From assembly GCF_036173105.1 (NCBI RefSeq), contig NZ_CP108053.1:4402001-4466000 (forward strand): 64,000 bases of DNA, in the 5' to 3' direction. Positions 34,732 through 43,878 of this stretch are shown in pieces. Below the pieces are notes generated by a model. That model did not search any database and had not been told where the DNA came from. It saw nothing but the letters and a program-made list of their open reading frames with translations. Source of the stretch: Streptomyces sp. NBC_00287. GTDB taxonomy: Bacteria; Actinomycetota; Actinomycetes; Streptomycetales; Streptomycetaceae. Every line of letters starts with the position of its first letter. Within the stretch, counting starts at the first letter, position 1. Position numbers and translations under genes: made by a program.

Positions 34732-35463
34732 ATGACCGATCCCAACGCCGCCTCCCGCCCCACACAAGCTGTGATCCTGGCCGGAGGCCAGGGCTCACGG
34801 CTGCGCCCGTACACCGACGACCGGCCCAAGCCGATGGTCGAGATCCCCGGCACGGGGACGCCGATCATCGGCCATCAGCTCGCGTGGCTCGCCGAGGAGG
34901 GCGTGACGGACGTGGTGGTCAGCTGTGGCCACCTCGCGGATGTCCTCAAGGACTGGCTGGCGTCGGCGGACCTTCCGGTGCGGGTGACCACCGTCGTAGA
35001 GACCGAGCCCCTCGGCCGCGGCGGTGGCCTCAAGTACGCCGCCGCGCATCTGCCGCACCCCGAGCGGCCCTGGTACGCCACGAACGGCGACATCTGGACC
35101 CGGTTCTCGCTGCGCGACATGGCGGACTTCCACGCGGAGCGTGACGCCGTCGCGACGCTCGCCCTGGCTCGGCCGCGGATCCCCTGGGGCGCCGTGCAGA
35201 CGGACGGGTTCGGGCACGTCACGGACTTCATCGAGTCGCCGCCCACGACGTACGAGATCAATGCGGGTGTGTACGTCTTCTCCGCCGAGTTCGCCTCGAT
35301 GCTTCCCGAGCGGGGGGATCATGAGCGGACGACGTTTCCGCGTCTTGCGCGAGAGCGGAAGCTGGCCGGCTTCCCGCTTCCTCAGGGTGCGTATTGGCGG
35401 GCCATTGATACGGCGAAGGACCTCACCGAGGCTGCGAAGGAGCTGTCGGCGCTTCGGTCGTAG
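34732..35463 (+). CDS. NDP-sugar pyrophosphorylase-like nucleotidyltransferase
   Basis: A 243-aa nucleotidyltransferase that would couple a sugar phosphate to an NTP. The signature AVILAGGQGSRLRPYTDDRPKPMVEI is at residues 13-38, followed by GRGGGLKYAA, TNGDIW and a C-terminal GAYWRAIDTAKDL. It is shorter than RmlA and GalU and lacks an acyltransferase tail, so it resembles RfbA/GlmU N-terminal domains. The sugar is unknown. The ATG has TACAGT 7 nt upstream (leaderless). Confidence 0.85.
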   Translation: MTDPNAASRPTQAVILAGGQGSRLRPYTDDRPKPMVEIPGTGTPIIGHQLAWLAEEGVTDVVVSCGHLADVLKDWLASADLPVRVTTVVETEPLGRGGGLKYAAAHLPHPERPWYATNGDIWTRFSLRDMADFHAERDAVATLALARPRIPWGAVQTDGFGHVTDFIESPPTTYEINAGVYVFSAEFASMLPERGDHERTTFPRLARERKLAGFPLPQGAYWRAIDTAKDLTEAAKELSALRS

Positions 35464-35471
35464 TGCGGGCC

Positions 35472-35522
35472 GGTGGGGGTTGATCGCATAGTTCCCCGCG
35501 CCCCTGAAGGGGTGCGGGGAAC
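35472..35522 (-). repeat. Dispersed Streptomyces repeat, copy 4
   Basis: On the minus strand it reads TCAGGGGCGCGGGGAACTAT followed by GCGATCAACCCCCACC, preceded by a short inverted arm TCCCCGCACCCCTTCA. It lies in the convergent gap between the nucleotidyltransferase and the DoxX-type gene. Confidence 0.78.
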
Positions 35523-35579
35523 CGTGGGTTTCGTTGTTCCAGCCGGTGGGCTAACCCAGAATCCCGCCCACCGGCCCAT

Positions 35580-37196
35580 CTACCCCAACAGGCCGCCTAC
35601 CAGGCCCGGTTCGCCGGCGGTGGATCCTCCGCCTCCCGTGCCGCCCGGGGTGCCTGTGCCGCCGCCGGTGGAGCCGCCTGAGGTCGGGCCGGAGCTGGTG
35701 CTCGGCGCCTGGTCCGCGGGGGTGGACTGCTGGGGCGGGGCCTGGCCAGCGGTGCCCTGCGTCTGGCTGGGGGTGCCTGCCGTACTGGCGTCCCTCGTGG
35801 CGCCCGGCGTCGTGGCCGCGCCCTCCGTGGGGGCCGCCGAAGTGGCGCCCTGGGTGGGGGCCGTGGAGGCCGACGGGGTGCGGGAGTGGCGTTTGCCGGG
35901 CTCCGACGGGAGCGGGGAGCCGGGGAGTTCGTTGCGCGGGGCCTCGCCGGGGCCGGGGACGACCACGCGGTCGGCATCGCGGACGGCGCCGCCGAGCAGC
36001 GAGCCGATCAGCAGGGTCAGGCCGGTCACGATGGCGGTCACCAGGGCACCGCGGCGCAGGACGTAGCGGCGCAGGTCCCAGATGTCGGCGCGGGGTCCGA
36101 GGCGGCGCCAGGCGCTGCCCGCGAGGCGGCCGTCGATCGAGTAGACGGGGGCACCCGCGATGATCAGCGGGGACCAGGCGGCCAGATAGATGATGTCGGG
36201 GGCGTCGTAGACGGGGACGCTCTTCCAGCTGACGGTGACGAGCAGCGCGGCCGACAGCAGCGCGCCGACCACGGCGGCGACCCGCTGCCAGCAGCCCAGC
36301 ACCGTGAGGACGCCCACGATCACCTGGAAGAAGGCGATCACCAGGCCGGAGCCGATGGGGTGCTCGAGGGCGAACTGGCGCAGTGGCTCGGCGACTTCCC
36401 AGGGGTGCAGGGTGTTCAGCCACTTCACCATCGAGCCGCGCTTGCCGCCGTCGAAGTAGACGGGATCGCAGAGCTTGCCCATGCCGGCGTAGATGGAGAT
36501 GAAGCCGAGGAAGATCCGCAGCGGGAGGAGGACCACGCCCAAGTTCATGCGGCGGCCCGGGTAGTAGGCGTGCCGCGCGGGGTCGTCGCCGTGCCGCCTG
36601 GACCGGGGTCCGTCGTCCGACTCCGCGAACTGCTGGTCGTCGTAGTCGAGTTCCTCGTCGTAGGCGCTGCCGACCTGGCGCATGTCGGGCAGCAGCCGGG
36701 TGCCGTCGGCGTCGGGCGGGGTGCGCTGGGCGCCGACCACGGGGGTCTCGACGGTCTGGGCGAGATCGTCGTAACCGTCGCCGCCGTAGCCGTCGTTGAC
36801 GTCGACGCGCGGGATGACCTGGGTGGCGCCGGCGTCGGCCGGTTCCTCGGCGTGGCCGACGCCCGCGCCCCGCACCGCCTGGAGGAGCCGGTGGGCGCCG
36901 GTGTCGTCGGGGGCGGACCTGCCGCTCCAGACGACGGGCCGGCGTCGGGCGGCGGCCGCGGCGCCGACCACGGGCATCCGCGTGGTGTCCTCGGTGGCGC
37001 TCAAGTGCCGTGCGATCCGCGGCGATTGGCTGCGTCTCGTCGACGAGGCGCCCAACTGCACCCGGAAACTCGCATGATTGACGATGATCTGCGCCGGATC
37101 GCTCGGCACCTTCACCATGCTCAGCGCGGGAGCGTCGTCGAATCCCGACGAGCGGTCCCCCGTGGGTGTGCGGGGTGTTCTGGTGTCCACACTCAT
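35580..37196 (-). CDS. DoxX-family integral membrane protein with long flanking tails
   Basis: A 538-aa protein. Residues 1-210 are hydrophilic and disordered-looking. The DoxX-like core (about 215-400) has four to five membrane helices: LGVVLLPLRIFLGFISIYAG, LVIAFFQVIVGVLTVLGC, VVGALLSAALLVTVSW, and ALVTAIVTGLTLLIGSLLGG. The last 110 residues are Ser, Thr, Pro and Gly rich and presumably extracytoplasmic. DoxX-like proteins are loosely tied to thiosulfate/quinone oxidation and thiol stress; the role here is unknown. No Shine-Dalgarno is obvious at 37196. Confidence 0.83.
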   Translation of the reverse strand: MSVDTRTPRTPTGDRSSGFDDAPALSMVKVPSDPAQIIVNHASFRVQLGASSTRRSQSPRIARHLSATEDTTRMPVVGAAAAARRRPVVWSGRSAPDDTGAHRLLQAVRGAGVGHAEEPADAGATQVIPRVDVNDGYGGDGYDDLAQTVETPVVGAQRTPPDADGTRLLPDMRQVGSAYDEELDYDDQQFAESDDGPRSRRHGDDPARHAYYPGRRMNLGVVLLPLRIFLGFISIYAGMGKLCDPVYFDGGKRGSMVKWLNTLHPWEVAEPLRQFALEHPIGSGLVIAFFQVIVGVLTVLGCWQRVAAVVGALLSAALLVTVSWKSVPVYDAPDIIYLAAWSPLIIAGAPVYSIDGRLAGSAWRRLGPRADIWDLRRYVLRRGALVTAIVTGLTLLIGSLLGGAVRDADRVVVPGPGEAPRNELPGSPLPSEPGKRHSRTPSASTAPTQGATSAAPTEGAATTPGATRDASTAGTPSQTQGTAGQAPPQQSTPADQAPSTSSGPTSGGSTGGGTGTPGGTGGGGSTAGEPGLVGGLLG

Positions 37197-37313
37197 CTAA
37201 CCGAGTGACGTGTGTTTAGGACACTGCTTTGACCTGCCGGATCTGTCCGGACCGCGTCAAGCTTGTCCTGGACGACCGGATTGCCCCGTACGGGTGAGGG
37301 TGCGGACGCGCGT

Positions 37314-38255
37314 TCAGACGCGTCGGCGCGCCGCCTCGTACAGCACGATCCCCGCCGCCACACCGGCGTTCAGTGACTCGGCACCACCGGGCATCGGGAT
37401 CCGCACCCGGTAGTCGCAGGTCTCGCCGACCAGTCGGGACAGCCCCTTGCCCTCGCTGCCGACCACGATGACGACCGGACCGTGCAGGGCCTCCAGCTCG
37501 CCGACCTCGTGCTCTCCGTCGGCGGCGAGGCCGACGACGACGATGCCCGCCTTCTTGTACGCCTCAAGGGCGCGGGTGAGGTTGGTGGCGCGGGCGACGG
37601 GGGTGCGGGCCGCGGTGCCTGCGGACGTCTTCCAGGCACCGGCGGTCATGCCCGCCGCACGGCGCTCCGGCACGAGGACACCGTGGCCGCCGAAAGCGGA
37701 CACCGAGCGGACGACGGCGCCGAGGTTGCGCGGGTCCGTCACACCGTCGAGGGCGACGATGAGCGGGTCCTCACCGTCGTCGTAGGCGGCGCTGGCCAGG
37801 TCCTCGGGGTGGGCGTACTCGTACGGCGGGACCTGGAGGACCAGGCCCTGGTGGTTGAGCCCATTGGTCATACGGTCGAGCTCGGGGCGCGGGGCCTCCA
37901 TGAGGTTGATGCCGCCGCGCTCGGCGACGAGCTGGAGTGCCTCGCGGACGCGCTCGTCGTTGTCGATGAACTGCTGGACGTACAGCGTCACCGCGGGCAC
38001 GCCCTCGCGCAGCGCCTCGACGACGGGGTTACGGCCGACGACCATCTCGGACGTGCCCTTGCCGCCGCGACCGCGCGGTGCGGGACGGCGTGCGGTCTGC
38101 TTCGCCTTGGCGGCGGCGAGGCGGTTCTTCTTGTGCCCCTTGCGCATCTCGGCGGGCGGCGTCGGGCCCTTGCCCTCAAGACCCCGGCGTCGCTGGCCGC
38201 CACTGCCGACCTGCGCGCCCTTCTTGCCGGACATGCGGCGGTTGTTCGCGGCCAT
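37314..38255 (-). CDS. rlmB: 23S rRNA (guanosine-2'-O-)-methyltransferase, SpoU family
   Basis: A 313-aa SpoU-class enzyme. A Lys/Arg-rich N-terminal tail (residues 1-65) is followed by the substrate-binding domain and the knotted SAM-binding core, with LDGVTDPRNLGAVVRS (motif 1), IVVVGSEGKGLSRLV (motif 2) and IPMPGGAESLNAGVAAGIVLYE (motif 3). It 2'-O-methylates 23S rRNA, G2251 in E. coli RlmB. It lies 88 nt downstream of cysS on the same strand, a widely conserved pairing. Confidence 0.93.
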   Translation of the reverse strand: MAANNRRMSGKKGAQVGSGGQRRRGLEGKGPTPPAEMRKGHKKNRLAAAKAKQTARRPAPRGRGGKGTSEMVVGRNPVVEALREGVPAVTLYVQQFIDNDERVREALQLVAERGGINLMEAPRPELDRMTNGLNHQGLVLQVPPYEYAHPEDLASAAYDDGEDPLIVALDGVTDPRNLGAVVRSVSAFGGHGVLVPERRAAGMTAGAWKTSAGTAARTPVARATNLTRALEAYKKAGIVVVGLAADGEHEVGELEALHGPVVIVVGSEGKGLSRLVGETCDYRVRIPMPGGAESLNAGVAAGIVLYEAARRRV

Positions 38256-38343
38256 GACCTACCCGTCTCTGTGTAGCGGTGAAGTACGTATGTCTATGCA
38301 GTGTGCCGCCCGGACGGCCGGGCGGCACAATCGATCACTGCGC

Positions 38344-39759
38344 TCAGCGCGCGCCGAGGCTCCAGCGGGGCCCCTGCGGGCTGTCCTCGATGACCAGTCC
38401 CGACTGCCCGAGCTGGTCCCGGATGGCGTCCGCGGTGGCCCAGTCCTTACGGGCGCGGGCCGCCTCACGCTGGTCCAGGACCAGGCGTACGAGGCTGTCG
38501 ACCACGCCGTGCACGCTTTTATTGAATAGAGCCTGGCCCCGGTCGGCCTCCCCCGCCCAGTGCGGGTCCAGCGGGTCCAGGCCGAGGACGCCGAGCATGG
38601 CGCGCACCTCGGCGAGGCGGGCCACGGCGGCTTCCTTGTCGTCGGCGGCGAGGGCGGAGTTGCCCTGCCGGACGGTGGTGTGCACGACGGCGAGTGCCCC
38701 CGGGACGCCCAGGTCGTCGTCCATCGCCTCGGCGAAGGCGCTCGGCACCTCGGCGGCGGGCTCCACGGCGTGCCCGGCCATTTCGGTGACGCGCTGCACG
38801 AAGCCCTCGATCCGCGCGAACGCCGACTCGGCCTCGCTCAGGGCCTCCTCGCTGTACTCGATCATCGAGCGGTAGTGCGGGGTGCCGAGGTAGTAGCGCA
38901 GCACGATGGGACGCCAGGTCTTGACCATCTCGCTGACGAGCACGGAGTTGCCGAGCGACTTGGACATCTTCTCGCCGCTCATGGTGACCCAGGCGTTGTG
39001 CACCCAGTACCGGGCGAACTCGTCGCCGTAGGCCTTGGCCTGGGCGATCTCGTTCTCATGGTGCGGGAAGATCAGGTCCAGGCCGCCGCCGTGGACGTCG
39101 AAGGCGGAGCCCAGGTACTTGTGGGCCATCGCCGAGCACTCCAGGTGCCAACCGGGACGGCCACGGCCCCACGGCGTCTCCCAGCTCGGCTCGCCCGGCT
39201 TGGCCGCCTTCCACATCGCGAAGTCACGGGGATCCCGCTTGCCCGTCTCGCCCTCGCCGGAGGGCTGGAGCAGGTTGTCCAGCTCCTGGTTGGACAGGCG
39301 CAGGTACTCCGGGAAGGACTTCACGTCGAAGTAGACATTGCCGTCGGCCTCGTAGGCGTGACCGCGCTCGATGAGGCCGCGCATCATCTCGACCATCTCG
39401 GTGATGTGGCCGGTGGCACGCGGCTCGTACGTCGGCGGCAGGCAGCCGAGCGCGGTGTAACCGTCGTTGAACGCGCGCTCGTTCTCGTACCCGATCGACC
39501 ACCAGGGGCGGCCCTGGTCCGCGCTCTTGGTGATGATCTTGTCGTCGATGTCCGTGACATTGCGGATGAACGTGACGTCGTAGCCGCGGTACTCGAACCA
39601 GCGGCGCATGATGTCGAAGTTCAGTCCGGACCGGATGTGGCCGATGTGCGGGGCCGCCTGCACGGTGGCACCACACAGGTAGATCGAGACACAACCCGGC
39701 GTGAGCGGGGTGAAGTCACGGATCTGCCGGGCGCTGGTGTCGTACAGGCGAATAGTCAC
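38344..39759 (-). CDS. cysS: Cysteinyl-tRNA synthetase
   Basis: Charges tRNA-Cys. It has 471 residues with HIGH at 38-41 (APHIGHIRSG), the zinc-binding cysteine in LECSAMAHKYLG and the HENE ligands in FPHHENEIAQ, and KMSKS in GEKMSKSLGNS. It is full length, with the normal C-terminal anticodon domain. It is distinguished from MshC by its larger size and C-terminal domain. GTG 39759 has TACCCT 6 nt upstream, so it is probably leaderless. It starts the cysS-rlmB unit. Confidence 0.97.
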   Translation of the reverse strand: MTIRLYDTSARQIRDFTPLTPGCVSIYLCGATVQAAPHIGHIRSGLNFDIMRRWFEYRGYDVTFIRNVTDIDDKIITKSADQGRPWWSIGYENERAFNDGYTALGCLPPTYEPRATGHITEMVEMMRGLIERGHAYEADGNVYFDVKSFPEYLRLSNQELDNLLQPSGEGETGKRDPRDFAMWKAAKPGEPSWETPWGRGRPGWHLECSAMAHKYLGSAFDVHGGGLDLIFPHHENEIAQAKAYGDEFARYWVHNAWVTMSGEKMSKSLGNSVLVSEMVKTWRPIVLRYYLGTPHYRSMIEYSEEALSEAESAFARIEGFVQRVTEMAGHAVEPAAEVPSAFAEAMDDDLGVPGALAVVHTTVRQGNSALAADDKEAAVARLAEVRAMLGVLGLDPLDPHWAGEADRGQALFNKSVHGVVDSLVRLVLDQREAARARKDWATADAIRDQLGQSGLVIEDSPQGPRWSLGAR

Positions 39760-39811
39760 GAGTCCAGGGTAGTAGGCGTTGCGCAGTGCCTCCGACGGTT
39801 GTGGATAACAG

Positions 39812-40300
39812 TCAGCGCGGTGTTCTCGCCACCAGCGCGGTCGCCACCGCCATCAGACCTTCACCCCTACCGGGGAACCCCAGCCCGTCCGTCGTAGCCC
39901 CCGAAACGGATACCGGCGCTCCCGCCGCCTCGGACAAGACCTTCTGTGCCTCGTCCCGCCGCTTGCCGATCTTCGGCCGGGGCCCCACCACCTGCACCGC
40001 GATGTTGCCGATGGTGAAGCCCGCCTCGCGCACGATCCGCGCCGCCTCCGTCAGCAGTACGACGCCGGAGGCGCCCGACCACTCCGGGCGCCCCGTGCCG
40101 AAGTGCTGGCCGAGGTCCCCGAGGCCCGCCGCGGAGAAGAGCGCGTTGCACGCGGCGTGCGCGACTACGTCCGCGTCGGAGTGGCCGGCCAGACCGGTGC
40201 CCTCCCACTTCAGGCCCGCGCACCACAGCTCGCGGCCCTCCTCGAAGGCGTGGATGTCGGTGCCGATGCCGACCTGGGGCAGCACAAGATCAGAAGCCAT
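39812..40300 (-). CDS. ispF: 2-C-methyl-D-erythritol 2,4-cyclodiphosphate synthase
   Basis: Makes MEcPP in the non-mevalonate isoprenoid pathway. It has 162 residues. The metal site GIGTDIHAF (DxH) is at 11-19; LAGHSDADVVAHAACNAL, DLGQHFG and the C-terminal ATTDGLGFPGRGEGLMAVA follow as in IspF trimers. ATG 40300 lies inside the end of ispD (11-nt overlap), giving an ispD-ispF order with coupled translation. Confidence 0.96.
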   Translation of the reverse strand: MASDLVLPQVGIGTDIHAFEEGRELWCAGLKWEGTGLAGHSDADVVAHAACNALFSAAGLGDLGQHFGTGRPEWSGASGVVLLTEAARIVREAGFTIGNIAVQVVGPRPKIGKRRDEAQKVLSEAAGAPVSVSGATTDGLGFPGRGEGLMAVATALVARTPR

Positions 40301-41051
40301 CGTTGAGCCTCCGGCGTGCCAGGACCGCCTCCGCCAGGACCAGGTCCAGCGGACGGGTGACCTTGAAGGCCTCCTCGTGACCGGGTACCACCACGACCTG
40401 CAGGCCGAGCTGCTCGACCATGCCGGCGTCGTCGGTGACGTTCTCGGTGACCGTCTCATGGGCGCGGACCAGGGTCGCCCGCTCGAAGCCCTGCGGGGTC
40501 TGCACGGCACGCAGGCGTGCACGCTGCGGGGTGGCGACGACGGGCTCGGGCTCGCCCTCGGCGGTCGGCTCGACCTCCTTGACGGTGTCGGCGAGCGGCA
40601 GCGCGGGGACGACGGCGGGAGCGCCTTCTCGTACGGCCTCGATGACCGAGTCGACCGTGTCCACCGGGACGAGCGGGCGGGCGGCGTCGTGCACGAGGAC
40701 GATGTCGTACTCGGGCGGCAGCGCGTCCAGGCCGAGCTTCACGGACTCCTGGCGGGACTCACCGCCGGGGACCACCAGGAAGTCGGTCCGCTCGGGCAGC
40801 GCATGGGCGTCGAGGAGGGACTTCACCTCGGCGGCGCCGTCGGGCGGGGCCACGACGACGACCAGCGAGACGGCACGGGACGCGGCCATCGCGCGCACCG
40901 CGTGGATGAGCATGGGGGTGCCGCCCAGCGCGCGGAGCGCCTTGGGGGCGCCGGGACCGAGGCGTACACCCCGTCCGGCGGCCGGAATCACGGCAGCCGT
41001 ACGGGCGGTCGCACGAGCCTGCGCGGGCGAAGGGCGCGATTCGTCAGACAT
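40290..41051 (-). CDS. ispD: 2-C-methyl-D-erythritol 4-phosphate cytidylyltransferase
   Basis: Forms CDP-ME from MEP and CTP. It has 253 residues. The nucleotide-binding AAVIPAAGRGVRLGPGAPKAL lies at 19-39; VPGGESRQESVKLGL, VHDAARPLV and TPQRARLRAVQTPQGF are the expected later motifs. An N-terminal extension of about 18 residues precedes the domain. AGGAA lies 5 nt before the ATG. It overlaps ispF by 11 nt. Confidence 0.96.
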   Translation of the reverse strand: MSDESRPSPAQARATARTAAVIPAAGRGVRLGPGAPKALRALGGTPMLIHAVRAMAASRAVSLVVVVAPPDGAAEVKSLLDAHALPERTDFLVVPGGESRQESVKLGLDALPPEYDIVLVHDAARPLVPVDTVDSVIEAVREGAPAVVPALPLADTVKEVEPTAEGEPEPVVATPQRARLRAVQTPQGFERATLVRAHETVTENVTDDAGMVEQLGLQVVVVPGHEEAFKVTRPLDLVLAEAVLARRRLNDGF

Positions 41052-41333
41052 CGGTTCCTGTCAGGTTTGTGTGCTGGCCTGGCGTGGGTATGGCCTGGGA
41101 AGTGCCGGGCGCGACGCCTTGACCGGACCCTTCCGTGACACTGGTCGAGCCAGCTGCCCGGGCCCGGCACGCCAAAGTATCGGGGGGAAGTCCCCCTGAG
41201 AGGTGTACGGCGTGAGTCGGCACGCATAAGCGAACATGCCGCAGCGCCCGGCGACAGTAAATACGTCATCGGGCACCGCGGCACTTCTTTTACAGCACGC
41301 TGCAATGTGGGCTGAGCCTGCCGACAGTCGGCG

Positions 41334-41816
41334 TCAGGACGCAAGAACCTCGTCGAGCAGCGCCTCGGCCTTGTCCTCGTTGGTGTTCTCCGCGAGGGCA
41401 AGCTCGCTCACCAGGATCTGGCGGGCCTTGGCGAGCATGCGCTTCTCACCGGCGGAGAGTCCACGCTCACGCTCACGACGCCACAGGTCACGGACGACTT
41501 CCGCAACCTTGATGACATCGCCGGAGGCGAGCTTCTCCAGATTTGCCTTGTAACGACGAGACCAGTTCGTGGGCTCCTCGGCGTACGGCGCGCGCAGCAC
41601 CTCGAAGACCCGGTCCAGCCCATCCTGACCGACCACATCACGCACGCCGACGAACTCCGCATTGTCCGCTGGCACACGTACCGTCAGGTCACCCTGGGCG
41701 ACCTTCAGCACCAAGTAGGTCTTGTCCACGCCTTTGATCTGGCGAGTTTCGATAGCCTCGATCAGCGCGGCCCCGTGATGGGGATAGACCACGGTGTCGC
41801 CAACCTTGAACGTCAT
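41334..41816 (-). CDS. carD: CarD-family RNA polymerase-binding transcription regulator
   Basis: A 160-aa protein that binds the RNA polymerase beta subunit and stabilises open complexes, especially at rRNA promoters. The N-terminal RNAP-interaction domain begins FKVGDTVVYPHHGAALIE. The C-terminal basic helical domain has NWSRRYKANLEKLASGD and DLWRRERERGLSAGEKRMLA. GAAGGGG lies 10 nt before the ATG. It is 282 bp upstream of ispD on the same strand; that gap has small palindromes but no gene. Confidence 0.96.
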   Translation of the reverse strand: MTFKVGDTVVYPHHGAALIEAIETRQIKGVDKTYLVLKVAQGDLTVRVPADNAEFVGVRDVVGQDGLDRVFEVLRAPYAEEPTNWSRRYKANLEKLASGDVIKVAEVVRDLWRRERERGLSAGEKRMLAKARQILVSELALAENTNEDKAEALLDEVLAS

Positions 41817-42110
41817 GTGACAGGTACCCCTTCCGTGGCTATCCAGGGTAACACGGAAACGGCAGCTTCTGAATGGCGTTTTCGCAGGTCAGGGCATATC
41901 TCGGGGCTTGACAACAGCAACAGGAACGTGCTGCGCGGGCCGACCGGAAGAAGGTATTCGCAGGTCGGAGCGGCTCTTCGGGGGAGGTGAAACGCGCACG
42001 TTACACACATCCGGAGGCCCCGCCAAGCGGACGAACATCCCGTTATGTCCTCTTCCATGTGTGCGACTTCCGCTACTCCGTTCGGTGTCCGGAGTCGGGT
42101 ACCGGACGAA

Positions 42111-42164
42111 TCCGGAATTGATCACGAGGGGCGGTCGAGGCACGGTCGGTGATCAATTTCCGGA
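42111..42164. repeat. Large inverted repeat in the carD upstream region
   Basis: Arms TCCGGAATTGATCAC (42111-42125) and GTGATCAATTTCCGGA (42149-42164) are complementary over 15 bp with a single bulged T; the loop is 23 nt. There is no following T-run. The stem is AT-rich compared with the genome, unlike the terminators seen here. Confidence 0.85.
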
Positions 42165-42254
42165 CGGTCGCGTATTCCTTCACCGAAATTTCGCGGGTCG
42201 GTGTCGTGGGTATGCGCGAGGGACTTATGTGAATGTCGGACGAGCACGGCGCCA

Positions 42255-42274
42255 AAGTGACTCATGGGTCACTT
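42255..42274. repeat. Short inverted repeat
   Basis: AAGTGAC and GTCACTT separated by 6 nt (TCATGG), about 180 nt before the lipoprotein start. The symmetry fits a dimeric regulator operator; the protein is unknown. Confidence 0.6.
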
Positions 42275-42453
42275 GTGCGTGACGGGACGGGTGAAGCGGG
42301 AGGCTCTTGTCCGGACCGGACGAGGTTCTTGTACGGCTCAGGGGAGGGTCGGGTGCGGCGGCACGGGAACGGCTCGGTAACCTAAGGCCGCTGACAGACA
42401 CTTAGGGCGGCTTTATGCGCCCGCCCCGTTCGAGTCAAGGAGTTGCCGCCGCC

Positions 42454-43125
42454 GTGAGCAGCAGCCTTCGACGCGGCGTCCTCGCCGCCGCCGCCATCAC
42501 GTTCTCGATTCTTCCGCTCGCCGCGTGCGGAGCCGGCAACAACGCACAGACCCTGGAGATCAAGCCGGACAACGCTGCGACGACGGTCGGCGACATCAAG
42601 GTCCAGAACGCCGTCGTCATCACGCAGCCCGACCCGGAGGCAGGCGGCCCGGCCGTCGTGGCCGCCACCCTCTTCAACACCGGCACCAGCGCCCAGACGC
42701 TGGAGTCGGTCACCGTCGACGGGGCCGGCGAGTCCGCCGAGCTCAAGGCGGCCAAGGGCAAGAGCCTGTCCATCCCGGCCGGCGGCTCGCTGATCCTCGG
42801 CGGCGCGGAGAACGCCTCCGCGGTGCTGTCCGTCACGCCCGAGGACGTGAAGGACGGCAACGCCCAGGAGGTGACCTTCACCTTCAGCAAGACGGGCGAT
42901 GTGAGCCTGCGCGCCTTCGTGGTCCCGTCGGAGAGCTACTTCACCGGCTGGGGCCCGACCGAGGTCCCGGCGGCGCCGGAGGAGGACACCGCGTCCCCGA
43001 CGGGTGAAGCCACCGGGGAGCCGACGGGCGAGGCCACGGGCGAGCCGGGTGGGGAAGCCTCCGGCACCCCGACCGACGCCGCCTCGGCCACGGCGACGGA
43101 GTCCCACGAGGCTTCCGGCCACTGA
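42454..43125 (+). CDS. Lipoprotein of unknown function, DUF461-like
   Basis: A 223-aa protein. The signal SSSLRRGVLAAAAITFSILP ends in lipobox LAAC (Cys 25). The core (about 30-165) reads as an extracellular beta-sandwich with VQNAVVITQPD, LFNTGTSAQTLESVTVDG and PAGGSLILGG, similar to the copper-chaperone/DUF461 fold but without clear His/Met ligands. The tail is a (T/S)GE(A/P)-type Thr-Gly-Glu-Pro repeat and then Ala/Ser-rich. GTG 42454 has AAGGAG 11 nt upstream. Confidence 0.78.
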   Translation: MSSSLRRGVLAAAAITFSILPLAACGAGNNAQTLEIKPDNAATTVGDIKVQNAVVITQPDPEAGGPAVVAATLFNTGTSAQTLESVTVDGAGESAELKAAKGKSLSIPAGGSLILGGAENASAVLSVTPEDVKDGNAQEVTFTFSKTGDVSLRAFVVPSESYFTGWGPTEVPAAPEEDTASPTGEATGEPTGEATGEPGGEASGTPTDAASATATESHEASGH

Positions 43126-43142
43126 GCGAACGTACGACAAAG

Positions 43143-43174
43143 AAGGGCGGGACCCCCGAGGGAGTCCCGCCCTT
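43143..43174. terminator. Bidirectional terminator between the lipoprotein gene and phoP
   Basis: 11-bp stem (AAGGGCGGGAC and complement) with a 10-nt loop, lying between two convergent genes. Confidence 0.85.
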
Positions 43175-43197
43175 CGTCGTATCGCCTGTCAGGCGGT

Positions 43198-43878
43198 TTA
43201 CGGCTCGAACTTGTAGCCGAGACCACGCACCGTCACCAGGTATCGCGGCGCGCCCGGGTCGGGCTCGATCTTTGCTCGCAGGCGCTTGACGTGGACGTCG
43301 AGGGTCTTGGTGTCGCCGACGTAGTCGGCGCCCCAGACCCGGTCGATGAGCTGCATACGGGTCAGTACGCGGCCCGCGTTGCGCAGGAGCATCTCCAGGA
43401 GGTCGAACTCCTTGAGAGGGAGGTCGACCTTCGAGCCGGAGACCGTGACCACGTGGCGGTCGACGTCCATACGGACCGGACCCGCCTCCAGCGCGGCCGG
43501 GGTGACCTCCTCGGGCTCGCCGCGGCGACGCAGGACGGCCCGGATACGGGCGACCAGCTCACGTGAGGAGAACGGCTTGGTGACATAGTCATCGGCTCCT
43601 ATTTCCAGCCCGACGACCTTGTCGATCTCGCTGTCCTTGGCGGTCACCATGATGACGGGGACGTTGGAGCGGCCGCGCAGCTGGCGGCAGACCTCCGTGC
43701 CCGGCAGGCCGGGCAGCATCAGGTCGAGCAGGACGAGGTCGGCGCCATTGCGCTCGAACTCGTCGAGTCCGTCGGGCCCGGTGGTCGCCACGGCGACCTC
43801 GAAGCCCTCTTTGCGAAGCATGTACGACAGGGCGTCTGAGAAGGATTCCTCGTCCTCGACGACGAGCACTCGGGTCAC
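43198..43878 (-). CDS. phoP: Phosphate-responsive response regulator PhoP
   Basis: An OmpR-type regulator, 226 residues. The receiver has the acidic pocket VVEDEE, phospho-acceptor D52 in VLLDLMLPG, T in VMVTAKDSE and K in VTKPFSSRE. The C-terminal winged helix (residues 130-226) ends LVTVRGLGYKFEP. It controls phosphate starvation genes and represses secondary metabolism. GTG 43878 follows GGAGG by 8 nt and overlaps the phoR stop by 4 nt, so it is co-translated with the kinase. Confidence 0.96.
   Translation of the reverse strand: MTRVLVVEDEESFSDALSYMLRKEGFEVAVATTGPDGLDEFERNGADLVLLDLMLPGLPGTEVCRQLRGRSNVPVIMVTAKDSEIDKVVGLEIGADDYVTKPFSSRELVARIRAVLRRRGEPEEVTPAALEAGPVRMDVDRHVVTVSGSKVDLPLKEFDLLEMLLRNAGRVLTRMQLIDRVWGADYVGDTKTLDVHVKRLRAKIEPDPGAPRYLVTVRGLGYKFEP

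Larger units (their letters stand above)
41817..42453. other. 637-bp intergenic region between divergent carD and a lipoprotein gene
   Basis: No open frame here has Streptomyces-like codon use and no tRNA or known riboswitch fold is recognisable. The region is less GC-rich than its surroundings and holds two inverted repeats (42111-42164 and 42255-42274). It must contain the carD promoter and that of the lipoprotein gene, and may encode a structured RNA. Confidence 0.6.
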
